Part shown: in pieces, positions 23,012-35,064 of the stretch | Layout: every line of letters starts with the position of its first letter | Numbering within the stretch: position 1 is the stretch's first letter | Source: Buxus sempervirens | Lineage: Eukaryota; Streptophyta; Magnoliopsida; Buxales; Buxaceae | Assembly: GCA_947561395.2 (NCBI GenBank) | Contig: OX387183.1 | Location: 36,506,853-36,570,852, forward strand | Direction of reading: 5' to 3' | Length of the DNA stretch: 64,000 bases | The notes under the pieces: generated by a model | Databases searched by the model: none | The model's input: only the letters and a program-made list of their open reading frames with translations | What the model was told of the DNA's origin: nothing | Translations under genes and position numbers: made by a program

Positions 23012-25834
23012 AGACTTGATCAGGAGTGTAGTTAATACAATTTTTTTTAATCCAAGGACCATTCTTCTCAGGTTTGTGATTGAGGTACCCAAAAAGTAGA
23101 ATGTAGTCTACAAACAGGTTGACCTTTGTCAGTGAATGTGCTGCTGATACACTAAAGCTCGTTGGCACTCCCACAGATTTTTCAGGTAACAAAAGTGAGG
23201 AATATTTAATTTAGCTTTGAACCAAAGTTCTATTAGATGCTTCCTCCAAAGAGATGCATAGCTGACCATTTTCTTGTTCAGGAGGCTTTTGCCCCATTCA
23301 TTCGGCAACCTAAACCCAGCACATACTGAGCACAGCATTCTGCAATTCCAATCAATCTAGTGGATCCATCTTGATGCGTCCATCAAGGGAGCTCTGGATG
23401 GGATCTCAACCTCTGAGGATCTCCTCAACAGAAACTCAGATACGCCTGAATAGAAATGCTAGAAGGTTTAGTTGCTATCAGCCTACACCTGAGAACTATA
23501 CTTAACTGGGGCATACACTAGTTCATGGTCCTTTTGATTAATGTAAAATATAATTTCATAAAATGCAGATAATAACGAGGAATTCCATTAGTGACTGGCT
23601 ATGGCTATAAAGTGTAGAAGTCTCATGATTTATGGTAAAAGGCGGTAATAATGAGTATTTGGTAAATAGAGTTTAAACCAATTGATATAAACAGAAATTT
23701 GAAGTGATCTTGACCAGGAATTAGGTTATATATTTCCTAGATTCAAGTTTAAACTAGCAGAACAGTATCTTGTAGTTGATCTAGTTTGTAATAGAAGATT
23801 ATTATCGAACCATTTATTCAGACAGATTAACAGCTAACTACACTCAAAATAGTTGTTTCCTACAGTTTGAGAATTTAGAAAGAATCTTAGAAGGATATAG
23901 AAAATACTCCAAGACAATGGATGATGAAAATGCAATTGATAAACATTGAATTTTGAATTGATATAGAAAATACTTCAAAGCAAGTTCATTTCTAAACTGG
24001 GGATCTGCAGCCTCAACCATTTTAGCACCATAAAGCAGAAGAAAAATATCTATGCTATTGTTTCAAGATCTTTTCAAGACTGGAGGTGTGAAGGGCTAGA
24101 AGTTCCAAAGAACTATTGCAAATGGATTAGAAACACGATTCATCACTTAACCCATTGTGTGGACATAAATAAAGGATAAACCCACTAGAAATCCCCAAAG
24201 ATGTTCTGAAATTTTAGGGGAAACAATAACATGTAAGAAAATTTTAGAAGTGTATAAGAGAGGATATTCTATCAATGTTAGTGTTCCTAGAAGCAGTGAG
24301 AGATATTGCTAGGGGGAACCAGATATGTACATGCAGCAAATGATATAGCTAGATTTTGTAGTAAAACATGTTTGAGGTATATGGTGTGAAGGTCTTGGCC
24401 CCATACTGTGAAGTCTGATTCAGAACCTATGAAGTCTGGACTCTAATTTATTTGGGAATAGTTTTTATCAGTAATATAACCAGATCATAAAAGAAAGAAG
24501 AAGGGGATATCTAGGTTGTAATAAATTAAACAAAAGGAGAGAAAGCAAAGATTCATTGCAAGTTTTGAAATAATTGCATTTGCCTTTCCTCACTTCAGAA
24601 TCTTGATTAAGACTTCTGCTATAATTGCAAATAGAAAGGTGAAAGATGATCCCTTCTCTTGAGATCCCTTGAAAAAGAAGCTTCTAGACTGGCCATTAAC
24701 CAAGAGATGAAATGATGAAATCATCCAACTTGAGAAAAACCCAACAGGTTTGGTCTAGGGACTTCTACATACCAATTTTTACAAATAGTCCCTACGACCC
24801 ACTCTCTAATATTGAGTCCAAGTAGTTGTTAGCCACCAACACTTTATCAAAATTTTCTTAAATTAAAGCACTTTGCAACAAAAACAATGATATCAGAACA
24901 ACGTATGTCTTTTTGCCAGTACTTCTGCCATTATTTTGTGCACTTCCAACTAGGCTAATTGGCCAATACATTACATCTGATGGAACTCCTTATGTATTTG
25001 AGATTGATGTGATGAATATCATATTATCACTCTTCTGAAAGGTGGTGTTATGATAAAGTTGTTCTATTCCCTCATGGAAGCTCCTTTCTTAAAGGTCCAA
25101 AATCTTTTATAGAATGCCAAAGTGAAACTTTCTTAGCTACTTTCTGAATGATTTATCTATCACATTCTGTTAAATAATCCAACTGCTAACCATTCAAATA
25201 GGGATGATTAGAAAATCCTTCTGATGATTGTTTACAAAATAACTCCTGCACACACTTAAATGTAAGCCATTATCTTCTTCATTATCAATTTTGAGTCATT
25301 CACTTAACATGTAGACTTAATCCACCTTTTTATCTAAGTTTCATAATATCCTCTACAATTTTTTTCATTTTTTATTAATCACTTCCAGGGCATTCCTTAT
25401 TCTATTTCTTGATATCTTCCTCTAATGATTTCAACTCCTTTGAATACTCATTGCTTGCCACTTAGACTGAGTACCTTCTCCAGCATTTTTTGGCCTTAAA
25501 GAATTAACTCCTCTACCAACCATGTGTTCTCAAATCTTGGAGGACAGGGCTTGTCTATAGAGTCACACTTCAATAGGATAGGTGAGGATAATGGTTTGGA
25601 ATTGGCTTTGGAAATGCTACTTGGTGGAATGAATTTAAATGATCCTTGGTATTAGAAATCTATCCAATCCCCAAAAGCACCAACCTTCTTGGTTGTTTGA
25701 CCATCTCAACTTCCCTTCTTGTGGTAATTATTCTAATTAATGCATATTTATGAAGCCTGAAAAGGTACTGTGCTTATTTATGAAGTCTTCTGCCTCATGC
25801 TTGTTTCTATAGCCCAGTTTCTCAATATATAAAT
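23012..25834. other. 3' leader of the gene, then non-coding spacer
   Basis: The first 500-550 bp are probably 3' UTR; AATATAATTTCATAAAA near 23,548 is a plausible poly(A) region. Beyond it I see no gene, no clear repeat and no frame of useful length; the base composition is AT-rich throughout. Confidence 0.45.
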
Positions 25835-26372
25835 GGGCTTTTTGCATCTATGTCCTTACATTATATTATATTTGCATCTGTATCCTCTTATTTTTTAATA
25901 TTTATATTTATACTCCTCCATTTTATATAATCGTTACAATAATACCCTTGTCGCTAAAATCGTTAAATTTTATTGTTTATTTTTATTAAATGACTAAAGT
26001 AACCTTCTATAAAATAAAAAAAAACTTTTGCATTTATCCTCCTATTTTAGATTATAAGTACATTTAAGTCCTTATGTTATTATATTTATTAGATATATAC
26101 TTTAAGTCATTGATATTAATTTGGTCAATTAATAATTTTTCAATGAAATTCCACCTATCCCATTGTCATTTGGTTATTTAATTTTTTTTTCTCATCTTAT
26201 AAAAGATTAATTTAGTCATTCAATAAAAATAAACAACAAAAGTTAATAGAATTTGACATTATGGTACATCTGCAACAATTATTCTGAATAGAATGGTATA
26301 AGTACAAATACTAAAAATAAGAGGATATAGATGCAAATATATCATAATTTAGGGTATGAATGCAAAAAGCCC
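25835..26372. mobile_element. Mutator-like MITE with long TIRs
   Basis: The left end GGGCTTTTTGCATCTATGTC and, on the other strand from 26,372, GGGCTTTTTGCATTCATACC start inverted repeats that can be followed for about 70 bp (ATATTTGCATCTRTATCCTC in both). The flanks TATATAAAT (25,826-25,834) and AATATAAAT (26,373-26,381) are a 9-bp TSD with one mismatch. Long TIRs with 9-bp TSDs fit Mutator-like MITEs. There is no coding content. Confidence 0.78.
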
Positions 26373-26381
26373 AATATAAAT

Positions 26382-27299
26382 TAACGAACATTGAATGATC
26401 CTCTTACACACCAAAATTCTTTCCATATAGTTCTCTCTCTCCATCAATTCCACCAAAAGATCAGTTGTATTGTTTCCATCCAATTAGATTAATTGTAATT
26501 GTTTAACCATATGACTACAGACATCTACAGTACCCAATGTAACCCACCGTCTACATTCTATTCAAAATTGAGATTGCACAGCCACCTCTTGAAGGAAATT
26601 CGTCTATCCCAAGCCACGGCCAGTCCAACTGAACAGCCCATTGAAGGTAAGATGTCCCACTCCCTAAAGTTTCCTGTTTCAAATATCCATTTAATGATTT
26701 CCATGCCCGGTACTTCCGGTTTCATTCTTTGAACAGAAAATTATCTAACTGAATCACTTGAATATAGCTTTAATACTAGGCCTTTTGTTCAAATTCTTCA
26801 TTTTAACCTCCTTGAACAGCCACCAAACTCCTATCTTCAAAACATCCAAAATTCAATCAGAGTGTTCATCATCATACTCTCCCTAGCGCCGACCCTACTT
26901 GAAGAACTTAGGAAAATGGTAAAAGACAAATCCAAATGCCTGACATTGTTGGCTTAAGCCCCTACCTGACCACCAAATTAAACCCCATCTTTACAAAACA
27001 CAGAACCATCCTCCCACTCATCTCCTCTCCCAAGTCCAGTAAATTTATGTTCTCTTCATGCCCAAATCCAACCCCCACCTTCTCCCTAGGGATCTCATAT
27101 AGCCAATGGTGTTACATTTAACTCTTCATCAATGAAAACCCACTAAATAATCTACCCAAAAATTTACAAAAACCTTGTGTAAAGAGAATACGAGAAGATA
27201 AAAAAGAAAGCTTGCGAAGTAAGATGAATGTATTGCCTATAAATAACTAACGGAAGCTTTGGAAGGGGATCGCCTTTATAAGTACCAGGATAGAGAGGA
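26382..27299. other. Non-coding spacer
   Basis: Sequence rich in CCA/TCC words on the plus strand with short open frames up to 77 codons, none of which I recognise. No splice pattern, repeat or RNA gene stands out. Confidence 0.35.
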
Positions 27300-27460
27300 G
27301 GGCTTTTTGCATCTATGTCCCTAAGTTGCAATGTATTTTCATTTTTATATTCTTGTCTTTGATATTTATGTCTATCTCCATTTATTTACCATATCATTGC
27401 AGTCATACACCTAACAATAAAATCCATTAACTATTACTATTTATTTTTATCAGATTAGGA
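27300..27460 (+). mobile_element. Second copy (one end) of the GGGCTTTTTGCATC MITE
   Basis: GGGCTTTTTGCATCTATGTC at 27,300 and the following 150 bp resemble the left half of the MITE at 25,835, including the CATTAACTATTACTATTTATT region. The right end is missing; the Tat element inserted 130 bp downstream. Confidence 0.55.
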
Positions 27461-27581
27461 GAATGCACGCGCTATATGCATATAACAAAAGAATAAACAA
27501 AAAAGTGGGCAGTTAGTTATGATAATACATGTTGCGTTAACAAACTTGGTGTTGTAGTAAATTTGAAAAAAAAATTGAAGG

Positions 27582-27586
27582 GTGTT
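27582..27586. repeat. Target-site duplication GTGTT (left)
   Basis: Identical to 50,244-50,248. Removing the element and one copy gives a continuous empty site reading GAAGG-GTGTT-TTTGG. Confidence 0.9.
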
Positions 27587-27685
27587 TGTAGACACCCCAA
27601 ATTGCACTGTCAAAATGATCAATAATCACCAAAAATCATTATCTCCTTGAAGGCCAGCACAGAATTTGAGAAAATGAGTTTTTTC

Positions 27686-27832
27686 CTTGTATCCGGCAAC
27701 TCAGGCCGGATACAAGTGTCCTTCTTTGTATCCGATGGAACATGCTGGATACAAGTAGACCTCAGTGTACCCGGCCTCATAGGCCGGATACATTAAGGTA
27801 CTTGTGTATCCGGCCTGATATGCCGAATACAT
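27686..27832. promoter_or_regulatory. Palindrome array, four units, 39-bp period (5' LTR U3)
   Basis: Units of about 25 bp begin at 27,689, 27,728, 27,767 and 27,806, exactly 39 bp apart. The first is perfect, CTTGTATCCGGC-N7-GCCGGATACAAG. The 14-bp spacers differ. The array lies about 170 bp upstream of the LTR TATA box. The function is unknown; a dimer-protein binding array or cruciform is a fair guess. Confidence 0.93.
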
Positions 27833-27997
27833 TAGTTTTGCTCAAAATTAGGGTTTTCCGAGAGCTTTCACCTTTTACCATCATGTCCTTCATTAAATGA
27901 AGGAAAATCTCGAAAATAGCCTTAGGGTTAAGGTTGGTGGGCTATAGACATTATGTTGTGTCTACCATTCTCATCAACCCTAACCCTAGTTTTTGCC

Positions 27998-28005
27998 TAT
28001 AAATA
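27998..28005 (+). promoter_or_regulatory. LTR TATA box
   Basis: CCTATAAATAGGAG is a textbook plant TATA box, repeated at 48,301 in the 3' LTR; the U3/R border is expected about 30 bp downstream. Confidence 0.8.
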
Positions 28006-29944
28006 GGAGACTCCTCCTTAAGCAAATGGCCATTAACTCTCTTGCAAACAATTCTTGCCAAGAATCTCTGCCAAGAAGAGCTCCGAAAGAAGAGGGAAAC
28101 CGCTGCGGGATCGCTTCCAGAACCCAGGTAAGCCTCAAACTTTTCTTTTATTTTTTGTTTTTATATTTCTAGATCTAGATCTCTTCTTCTACCTTTCTGT
28201 AGAATAAGGCCTTGTTGTGTGTATGAAAACCCTTCCCCGGCTCAAAGTATCTCAAGACTCCCTCTAGCCGTAAAACGTAAAGGCGGGATCTAGGAGAAAC
28301 AAGACTGGGGATTGACCCTAGTACTAGAACCTATTTAGAATAAAGCCTTTTGAATCTTTGAAGCCCGTTTCATATTCAAAGTACCCCAAGATTATCTTGA
28401 AGAACCGTGTTTAACGGGGAGAGAGAGAACTAAAGGAAACGATAATGGAACGGAACCCTAGGTTGTTTTTAGAACCCTATTTTGAATGAATATGAATGCA
28501 TGCTATGTTGTTATATTGTTCTTGAATGATTCTTACACTTACACATACATAGCACATGTTTTGGCAGGATAGGCTCATATTTCAGGTTTATTGCATTTAT
28601 GGTGATAAATCTGAAATAAATGGCTTCAATCAATTCTGGAATGTTTTGAAATGGTTTTTAAAAGATTTGGATTCATCTTGCACGAATTGCACACACTTTG
28701 TCACAGTTTTGAATTGTTTTTCTCCAAAAAAAGGCCTAACTTGACAGCAACTGTACCCCGACTTCGGACACTCATAACTTCATCGTCCGGATGAATTTTG
28801 GAGTGATTCCAGAACCATGGGAAAGGTAAGGCTGTCTAGTTTATGCCTACCAAATTTCATTAATTTCTATCGAGCAGATTTTTGACACCTCTCTGTCGAA
28901 GTTAATTGGTCAGTTCAGGTTTAAATACGGAACTTGTCACTTCGACTGAGCGCCATGTATTCGTTTTAAATCCGATTCAAGTGATTTTTGTTTCTGGGAA
29001 CTCTTTTATGAGTCTATTTTCAAATCCAGTTGGTTTCATAATTTTTTGACTCCATTTGTGTTATTGGTAACAGATTTACTCAGAACTGCTCATCAGTACT
29101 TTTCTGGGTAAATCTGTGATCTTCGAGGCCTGTTCGGGAGACCACCCAAGGCACATCCGAATGAATTTTTGTATGAGGCTAGTTTCGTTAGAAATATGGC
29201 CATACATACTTCATCCACACCAAATTTCATGGATTTTTATGGAGCAGATTTTTCTATGTGATTTTCCAAACTTGCATGCTCACCACTTTTGATTTTCTCC
29301 AGCAGCAACTTCAAAGGAGCATAACTCCTAGGTTTTCAACCGGATCTACTTGAAATTTTGCATGAGTCTTTTATTTACCATAATCTCTCAAATGGATTTG
29401 GTTTGATTCAATTTAAAATTGAATGTGAATGATTTCAAGACAAATGGCATTACTTTTTATCAAATTTCCCGAATTTGATTCAACTTGGTTTTGTGTAACT
29501 TTTGCTTTGATTTCCATCTTTTGGTGATATTCCAGAAGTGATATTGACATAAAAGAGAATCCGGAATCCATTTGGATTTCTCATATGAAAATATCACACA
29601 TTGGCTTAATTCTTTTCCAATGTTTTTTATGATTCTTAGCAAGCTTTCTTACTTTTTTTGCATGAACAAACACTTGGCAACCACCTTGTGTGGATGAGTA
29701 GGGGTGCCTAACACCTTCCCTTGTTCATAATCTAATCCCCTTACCCATCTCTGGATTTGATTTTCAAGTAGGGTTATTTTTACTCTAGAATTTGCCTTTT
29801 AGCTATTTTTGCTTATCTTTAATCTTTTGGTGTCCATTCTCACCCTATAATTCTGAATGGTGGCGACTCTCCCATTTTTTACGCTAAGCCCCGTGTGTTG
29901 ACGGAGGGGAAATCATCCCGGTGATTTTTCCCATGTCTCACAAC

Positions 29945-29963
29945 TGGCGACTCTGCTAGGGAC
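29945..29963 (+). promoter_or_regulatory. Primer-binding site candidate
   Basis: TGGCGACTCTGCTAGGGAC starts two bases after the 5' LTR. It fits the 3' end of a tRNA ending ...CGCCA rather than initiator Met (TGGTATCAGAGC). Ogre-type elements are known for a tRNA-Arg PBS; I cannot confirm the tRNA here. Confidence 0.65.
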
Positions 29964-31667
29964 TTGTGGATTTAAGCCGTTTTGTGTATTTGTTCATGCT
30001 TTTCTCTAATTTTGAATGCTTGCTATTTTGCTTTATTTATTTGTGCATATTGTTATATTTCAAATCATATTAGGATGCTTTGAAATTTGTATGGATCAAA
30101 AGCATGTATGTGTGGCTTGATGTTGGCTAGAAATGTGTTTAGAAGAAGCCTATTTTGAAACATGATTTGGATGTGTTTTGTGATAACATGCTTTGATTTA
30201 AGTTGTTATACCAAAAAAAAAATTTTTTTGAAATCTGGAAATCTAGTGTTAATTTTGGGTATTCAAGCATGTTTCCCATAAATAATGCTTTGTTGGTGCT
30301 TAATGTTTGTTTTATGCCATGCTTTTGATTTGGGGGTATAGGATGACATGATTTGAACATGAAAACCATGAGCATGAAATCTGGAAATTCAGTAGCCATT
30401 GTGAGGGTTTTCAAGCATGTTTTCACCATCAAAACCCTTCTTATACCATGTAAAGTAGTTGCTGAAATTTTAGGCTTCAATTTGGGTATAAACAATGCAA
30501 TTTGAGCATGAAAATGAGGCCACTAAAACCCAGAATTCAGTAGATGTTTTGAGGAGTTTTCAAGCATGTTTTCTATGTTCAAATGCTCCTTGTACAAAAT
30601 GCTAGTTGCTGAATATTTATGCATCAATTTGGGTAAAAAGAATGCACCTTTGCGCATAAAAAAAGAGCATGAAATCTGGAAATTTCAGGGATGTTTTGGG
30701 GTTCAAGCATGTTTCCATGATTTAATTGTTATTTGCACAATATGATAACATGTTTGAATGCTACTTTTGGGCATGTAATGCTTGTGTGCATATTGAGTGG
30801 CTTGTACTACCTTGCTTGCTTATGTTTTGCTTCCAATATGATTGTCATATGCCTTGGCTTGGAATTGTATGCATGGCTACGAAAAAGAGTGGCAAGAGGC
30901 TGGGACGTTGTGAATGTACCTCAATTTTAAATGTACTTGAGCACTTTAAACTATTTGCACAACCTACCCATTACCTATAGGAAGTTGAACCATGAATGTG
31001 GGTAGCTTGGCGCACCGAGGTCGTGACTTCGGAAAGCGAAAGTGAAAACATTCACCTTAGAGCTTGAGTCAATGATGTGATAACAATGGGATCTGTGATT
31101 CAATTCCGGGCATCACTAGACTTGAGTTCTAAGTTGCCAATTAAGCCAAAACCCAAAAACCATACGCTTGAAGGTGGAGAAACACGTTTTCAATTAAAAG
31201 TACACAATTGCGTTTGGGGAATTGGGTGTAAATGGGGGAAGGCCGTTTGCATGTTTTACAGGCCAAGGTATAATATAATACCATATTGAAGGTAATACAA
31301 GGTGGCAAGGTAAAACCATATTCTTTTTTATCATCTTCATGTAAATTAAAAGCCATGGTGTCCATATGCTTGGGATGAAAATTTTCCCAAAAATGTATAT
31401 AGCCTAAGATTGGTGTAACCCATAGGATGAGTTTCCAACTCAATTTAATGGTCATCCTACCCAAAGTCCAAGAAAGAGGCAACCAAGTATACAAAGTCCA
31501 ATAATTGGAATGTAACTTTGGAGGGTACAAATACCCTCATGAATTTGTGAATTTTGCAAACATAAGGTCAAGGCCCAATTTGGGGCAAGTTTCAAAGTCC
31601 AGGTCAAGATGAACATCAAGTGGGAATGAAAATAACAAAAAATGAGTCAAAAAAGGTCATTTCGGCA

Positions 31668-31810
31668 TTAACCGGCAACTCAGGTCGGATAAGAAGAATT
31701 ATATTCGTATCCGGCATAAATTATCAGTTACAAAGACCTATGCGTGTATCCGGCTAATTATACCGGATACAGTAAGCCATAGCCTTATCTGGTATATTAT
31801 GCCGGATACA
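31668..31810. promoter_or_regulatory. Palindrome array, four units, 39-bp period (leader)
   Basis: Units align at 31,668, 31,707, 31,746 and 31,785. The third (GTATCCGGCTAATTATACC, then GGATAC) is the best palindrome; the second is badly eroded, yet the 39-bp register is kept. Unlike the other arrays no TATA box is adjacent on either strand. Confidence 0.85.
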
Positions 31811-32130
31811 TTCAAAAAATGCACAAATTGGTTTTTCAGCCCAAATTTTCAGAATAAAATGCCTAAAACACTGTGGATAATCCTTAGGCACCCCGAAAAG
31901 AACATAAAAATGTTCCAAAAATACAAAATCAAAAAAAATAAAATAAAATATTCTTTCAAGATTTAACCTAATTTTGAAACTCAAAGAGGGAACCAAGGTG
32001 TCATATTTTTTTATACCAATTCAATTCAAACATGTTTCAATCAAGCTTTTGCATTTGAAAACTGAGAAAATTCAGAACAAAGAAACCTTTGGTTGGTTAT
32101 TTTTACCACTCAAAGTCAAAATTTTTAGGA

Positions 32131-32425
32131 CATTTGGAAGCCTCAGAATATTCCAAAAACCTTTGTTTGGTCAACATTTGGAAGCCTCAGAATATTCCAA
32201 AAACCTTTGTTTGGTCACAAGAACCACTCAAAGTCAAAAAATTTTAGGACATTTGGAAGCCTCAGAATATTCCAAAAACCTTTGTTTGGTCACGAGAACC
32301 ACTCAAAGTCAAAAATTTTTAGGACATTTGGAAGCCTCAGAATATTCCAAAAACCTTTCTTTGGTCATGAGAACCAATCAAAACCAAAAATTTGTGGGAC
32401 ACTTGGAAGCCCCAAAATATTCCAA
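32131..32425. repeat. 75-bp tandem repeat upstream of gag
   Basis: CATTTGGAAGCCTCAGAATA starts at 32,131, 32,175, 32,250 and 32,325, with a diverged unit at 32,400: spacings 44, 75, 75 and 75. The unit ends CCACTCAAAGTC plus an AT-rich run. The first unit is shortened by 31 bp. It keeps a reading frame open because 75 is divisible by three; I see no sign that it codes. Confidence 0.93.
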
Positions 32426-32577
32426 GCAAAAAAATAAAAATAAAAATAAATGAAAAAAAAAAACAGACTTGTGTTCACCTAGCCTACTTGTCTACATTTA
32501 TAGGGGTGTGACTCGAGTTAAATGGAGGCTAACATGTTTCTTTGCTTTTTCCTTACCAGGTACACATATTTGTCATC

Positions 32578-34190
32578 ATTGCTCCCGTGGCCAGATCCAA
32601 AGCCCGAGCCCTGAATACTGAAGAGAACCAAGCTCAGGCCACTGTACCCGCTCAAGACTTTGCTCAGCTGCAAGAGCAAGTGGCCGGTTTGGCCAAAATG
32701 CTGGGAGACTTATTGGCGGCTCAGGCCCAACAGGCCCAGGCCCAAAATCAAGCATCGACTTCTCATCAGGCACCACCACCTCAGGCCTACATTCCGCCTC
32801 CCGTTCAACCCATGCCTGAGCCCATTTCTGAACCGGTCCCTGAGCCTATCCTGATCAGGGAAAACATGGGAGAATCTGAAAAAGAAACGGAGAAGAAAAA
32901 AGCTAGGGAAGAGATGGAAAGAAAAATGCTACTCAGGATAGAGAGAATCCAGGAAGAGCTGAAGGAAGTGAAGGAGGAAACAGCTATGGAGGTACCACCT
33001 TCGAAGACATGTGCATATACCCGGACGTATGCCTACCGGCCAAGTTCAAATGCCCGGACTTCGACAAATTTGATGGCACGGGCTGCCCTATGAGCCATTT
33101 AAAACTATACTTCGGGGCCCTATGCCAAATTGGCCGGGAGGACGGCATACTGATCCAACTTTTCCAGAGGAGTTTGACCGGGTCAGCTCTTAGGTGGTTC
33201 GCCACAATGGACCATGGAAGGATCAGGAGGTGGAAGGACTTGGCCGACGCCTTCTTAGACCAATACAAGTTCAACTCTGAGATCGTGCCAGACCGATACG
33301 ACATGATGAGGATGAGTAAGGGGAAAGATGAGTCTGTAAGGCAATACGCCAAGAGATGGAGAGAGGCCGCCTCCCAGGTCAGGCCTCCTATGCTGGAGCC
33401 TGAAATGATCTCAACATTTATGGGTACACTGGGGCAGCCCTTCTACAACCATTTGGTGGGACAGATCACCACCAATTTTGCAGCCCTGGTCCAGATCGAG
33501 GAGGGGGTCAAGTCAGGAAGGCTTATTGACTATTCTACTTTGACTGGGCAGTCTAATTCCGCTGCTTCCCAGGCACAGAAAAAGGGAACTGGGTTCAAGA
33601 AGAACGAAGCCAGGAAAGAAGGGGAGGTAAACCTGGTCCAGGCTCCTCCGGCCAAGAAACCGCTCCATGTGAACATCTCTGCACCGTAGCATGCCCAACA
33701 GGCCCAGCATGCTTATCAGACCCCGCACAATGTCAATTTCTCCCCTTCCGTGCCTGCAAACCAGAGGAGGGCCTTTACTAAGGAGGAGCGGGAGGCCTGG
33801 ATGGCAGCAAGGAGGAACAGAGTCTTTACTCCCCTTCCTGTGTCTCTTTCCCAACTGCTACCTACACTGCTGAAAGGGGAGTATGTGACCCTGAAGGAGC
33901 CTAACCCAAATGCCCCGAAGCGGAGGAATTTTGATCCAGCAATCACTTGCGACTATCACATGGGTGCACCGGGGCACTCTACTGACACTTGCTGGATGCT
34001 GAAGCATGCGGTCCAAGACCTGTTGGACCAAAAGCCCTTGGTTTTTAATAATGCTGCTCCCGCCCCATCGGGGAATGATATTGGGCAGAACCCTCTGCCT
34101 TACCACAATGGGACTGGCCCATCCAATTCTATCACTGCCATATCCACCACGAGAAGGGCCTTTGACCCATCTCAGCTCATAGCTCCATAG
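32578..34190 (+). pseudogene. gag: Tat gag (broken)
   Basis: The first third is Gln/Ala/Pro-rich, then a charged coiled-coil-like part (KEKETEKKKAREEMERKM region near 32,880-32,980). The capsid-like part follows (FDKFDGTG; ALRWF; WKDLADAFLDQYKFN; ESVRQYAKRWREAA; VQIEEGVKSGR) and near the end a zinc-knuckle-like C-x2-H-x5-H-x4-C (CDYHMGAPGHSTDTC, about 33,950). Breaks: the expected start reads ATTGCTCCC at 32,578 instead of an ATG codon, there is a frameshift near 32,985 between the coiled-coil part and the capsid part, and a TAG at 33,687. It would make the structural particle protein. It lies upstream of the protease region. Confidence 0.85.
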
Positions 34191-35064
34191 GGACCACGGT
34201 CAAGGTCCAATTTTTCCCAGAGAAAGAAGAAGAGGAGATCAATATGGTCTCCCAGAAAAACAACCATGCTACTGAGGACATTAGCTCCTCTTTAAACCGG
34301 ATCTCCTCTCTTATGGCCCAAATAAACACTGCAAGGCCTCCATTGGTCTTCAATTACAGTCCACCCATTTGTACACCATCCAAGCCATCAAAGGCTCCAC
34401 TGGTCATCAACCTTGACCCCACCACTGCTTCCATCACTTCTTCTGTCCCCACAAAATCCAAACTCCAGCCCTTGGTTGTAAATGTTCAGCCATCCTGCAA
34501 TATCCCTAAACCGGCCCATACATCCCGATCCAAACTCCAGCCATTGGTGATTAATGTCCCTAAACTAGCCTATTCTGAGGCCGCTGTACCATGGAATTAC
34601 AGCGAGAGAGTCACGGCTACGGTTCCGATGGTCAGGGACCAGAACCAGGAGAAGGTGAACCTCATGACGAGGTCGGGGAGATATGCAGGGAGTGAAGAGA
34701 AAGAAAAGGAGACAGAGGCAGAGAAAAAGAAAAAAGAAACTGAAGAAAAAAGAAAACAAAAGGGAAAAACAAAAATAGGAGAAGACACCCCCCAGGGTGC
34801 AGAAAATGAGGCATCAGACCTCGTAAAAATAATAAAGAAAAGTGAATTCAATCTTGTGGATCAACTGAACAAGGTCCCGGCCCAGATCTCAATACTGGGC
34901 CTTTTGCTGAATTCGGAAAAGCATAGGGATGCATTGTTAAGGGTGCTACAGAGTGCACACGTATCCCAGACCATTGATCCGGACCAACTTGGCAAAATGG
35001 TTGGTCAATCTTGTCACATAATGTGATAAGTTTCTCTAAAGGAGAGATAAGCCCAGGTGGGTGT
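34191..35064 (+). pseudogene. Gag-pol spacer region preceding protease (broken)
   Basis: An open frame from 34,244 to 35,026, in another frame than gag, encodes a Pro/Ser-rich part (repeats of LQPLVxNV), VPWNYSERV, LMTRSGRYA, a highly charged Lys/Glu stretch, then SEFNLVDQLNKVPAQISILG and LLLNSEKHRDALLRVL. These words are conserved before the protease in Tat polyproteins. It ends at two stops (TGA TAA at about 35,024-35,029) before the protease frame. No enzymatic domain is seen in it. Confidence 0.75.

Larger units (their letters stand above)
27587..29942 (+). repeat. 5' LTR of the Tat element
   Basis: It runs from TGTAGACACCCCAAATTGC to CCCATGTCTCACA. It contains four 39-bp-spaced palindromes (27,686-27,830), a telobox-like AACCCTAACCCTAG, a TATA box at 27,998, a leader with possible splice donors (CAGGTAAGCC near 28,126) and a long stretch with degenerate modules of the type 'CATAACTYC...CCGGAT...' between 28,770 and 29,350. 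About 20 differences from the 3' LTR were counted by eye in the first 600 bp. Confidence 0.95.
29964..32540 (+). other. Long untranslated leader of the Tat element
   Basis: There is no domain in 2.6 kb between PBS and gag, which is usual for the Tat lineage. From 30,220 to 30,720 a loosely repeated phrase (GAAATCTGGAAAT...TTCAAGCATGTTT) occurs at least four times at about 120-200 bp spacing. Near the end come a palindrome array (31,668-31,810) and the 75-bp tandem repeats (32,131-32,425). CCTTACCAGG at 32,551 could be a splice acceptor just upstream of gag. Confidence 0.6.

Noticed and set aside
27686-27832. 39-bp-period palindromes as a CRISPR array
   Set aside because: Four units of diverged dyads in a plant LTR with 14-bp spacers and no cas genes.
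31974-32453. 159-codon frame with 25-residue repeats as a gene
   Set aside because: The repeat has a period divisible by three and lacks coding features; the unrepeated part resembles nothing and the first unit is out of register.
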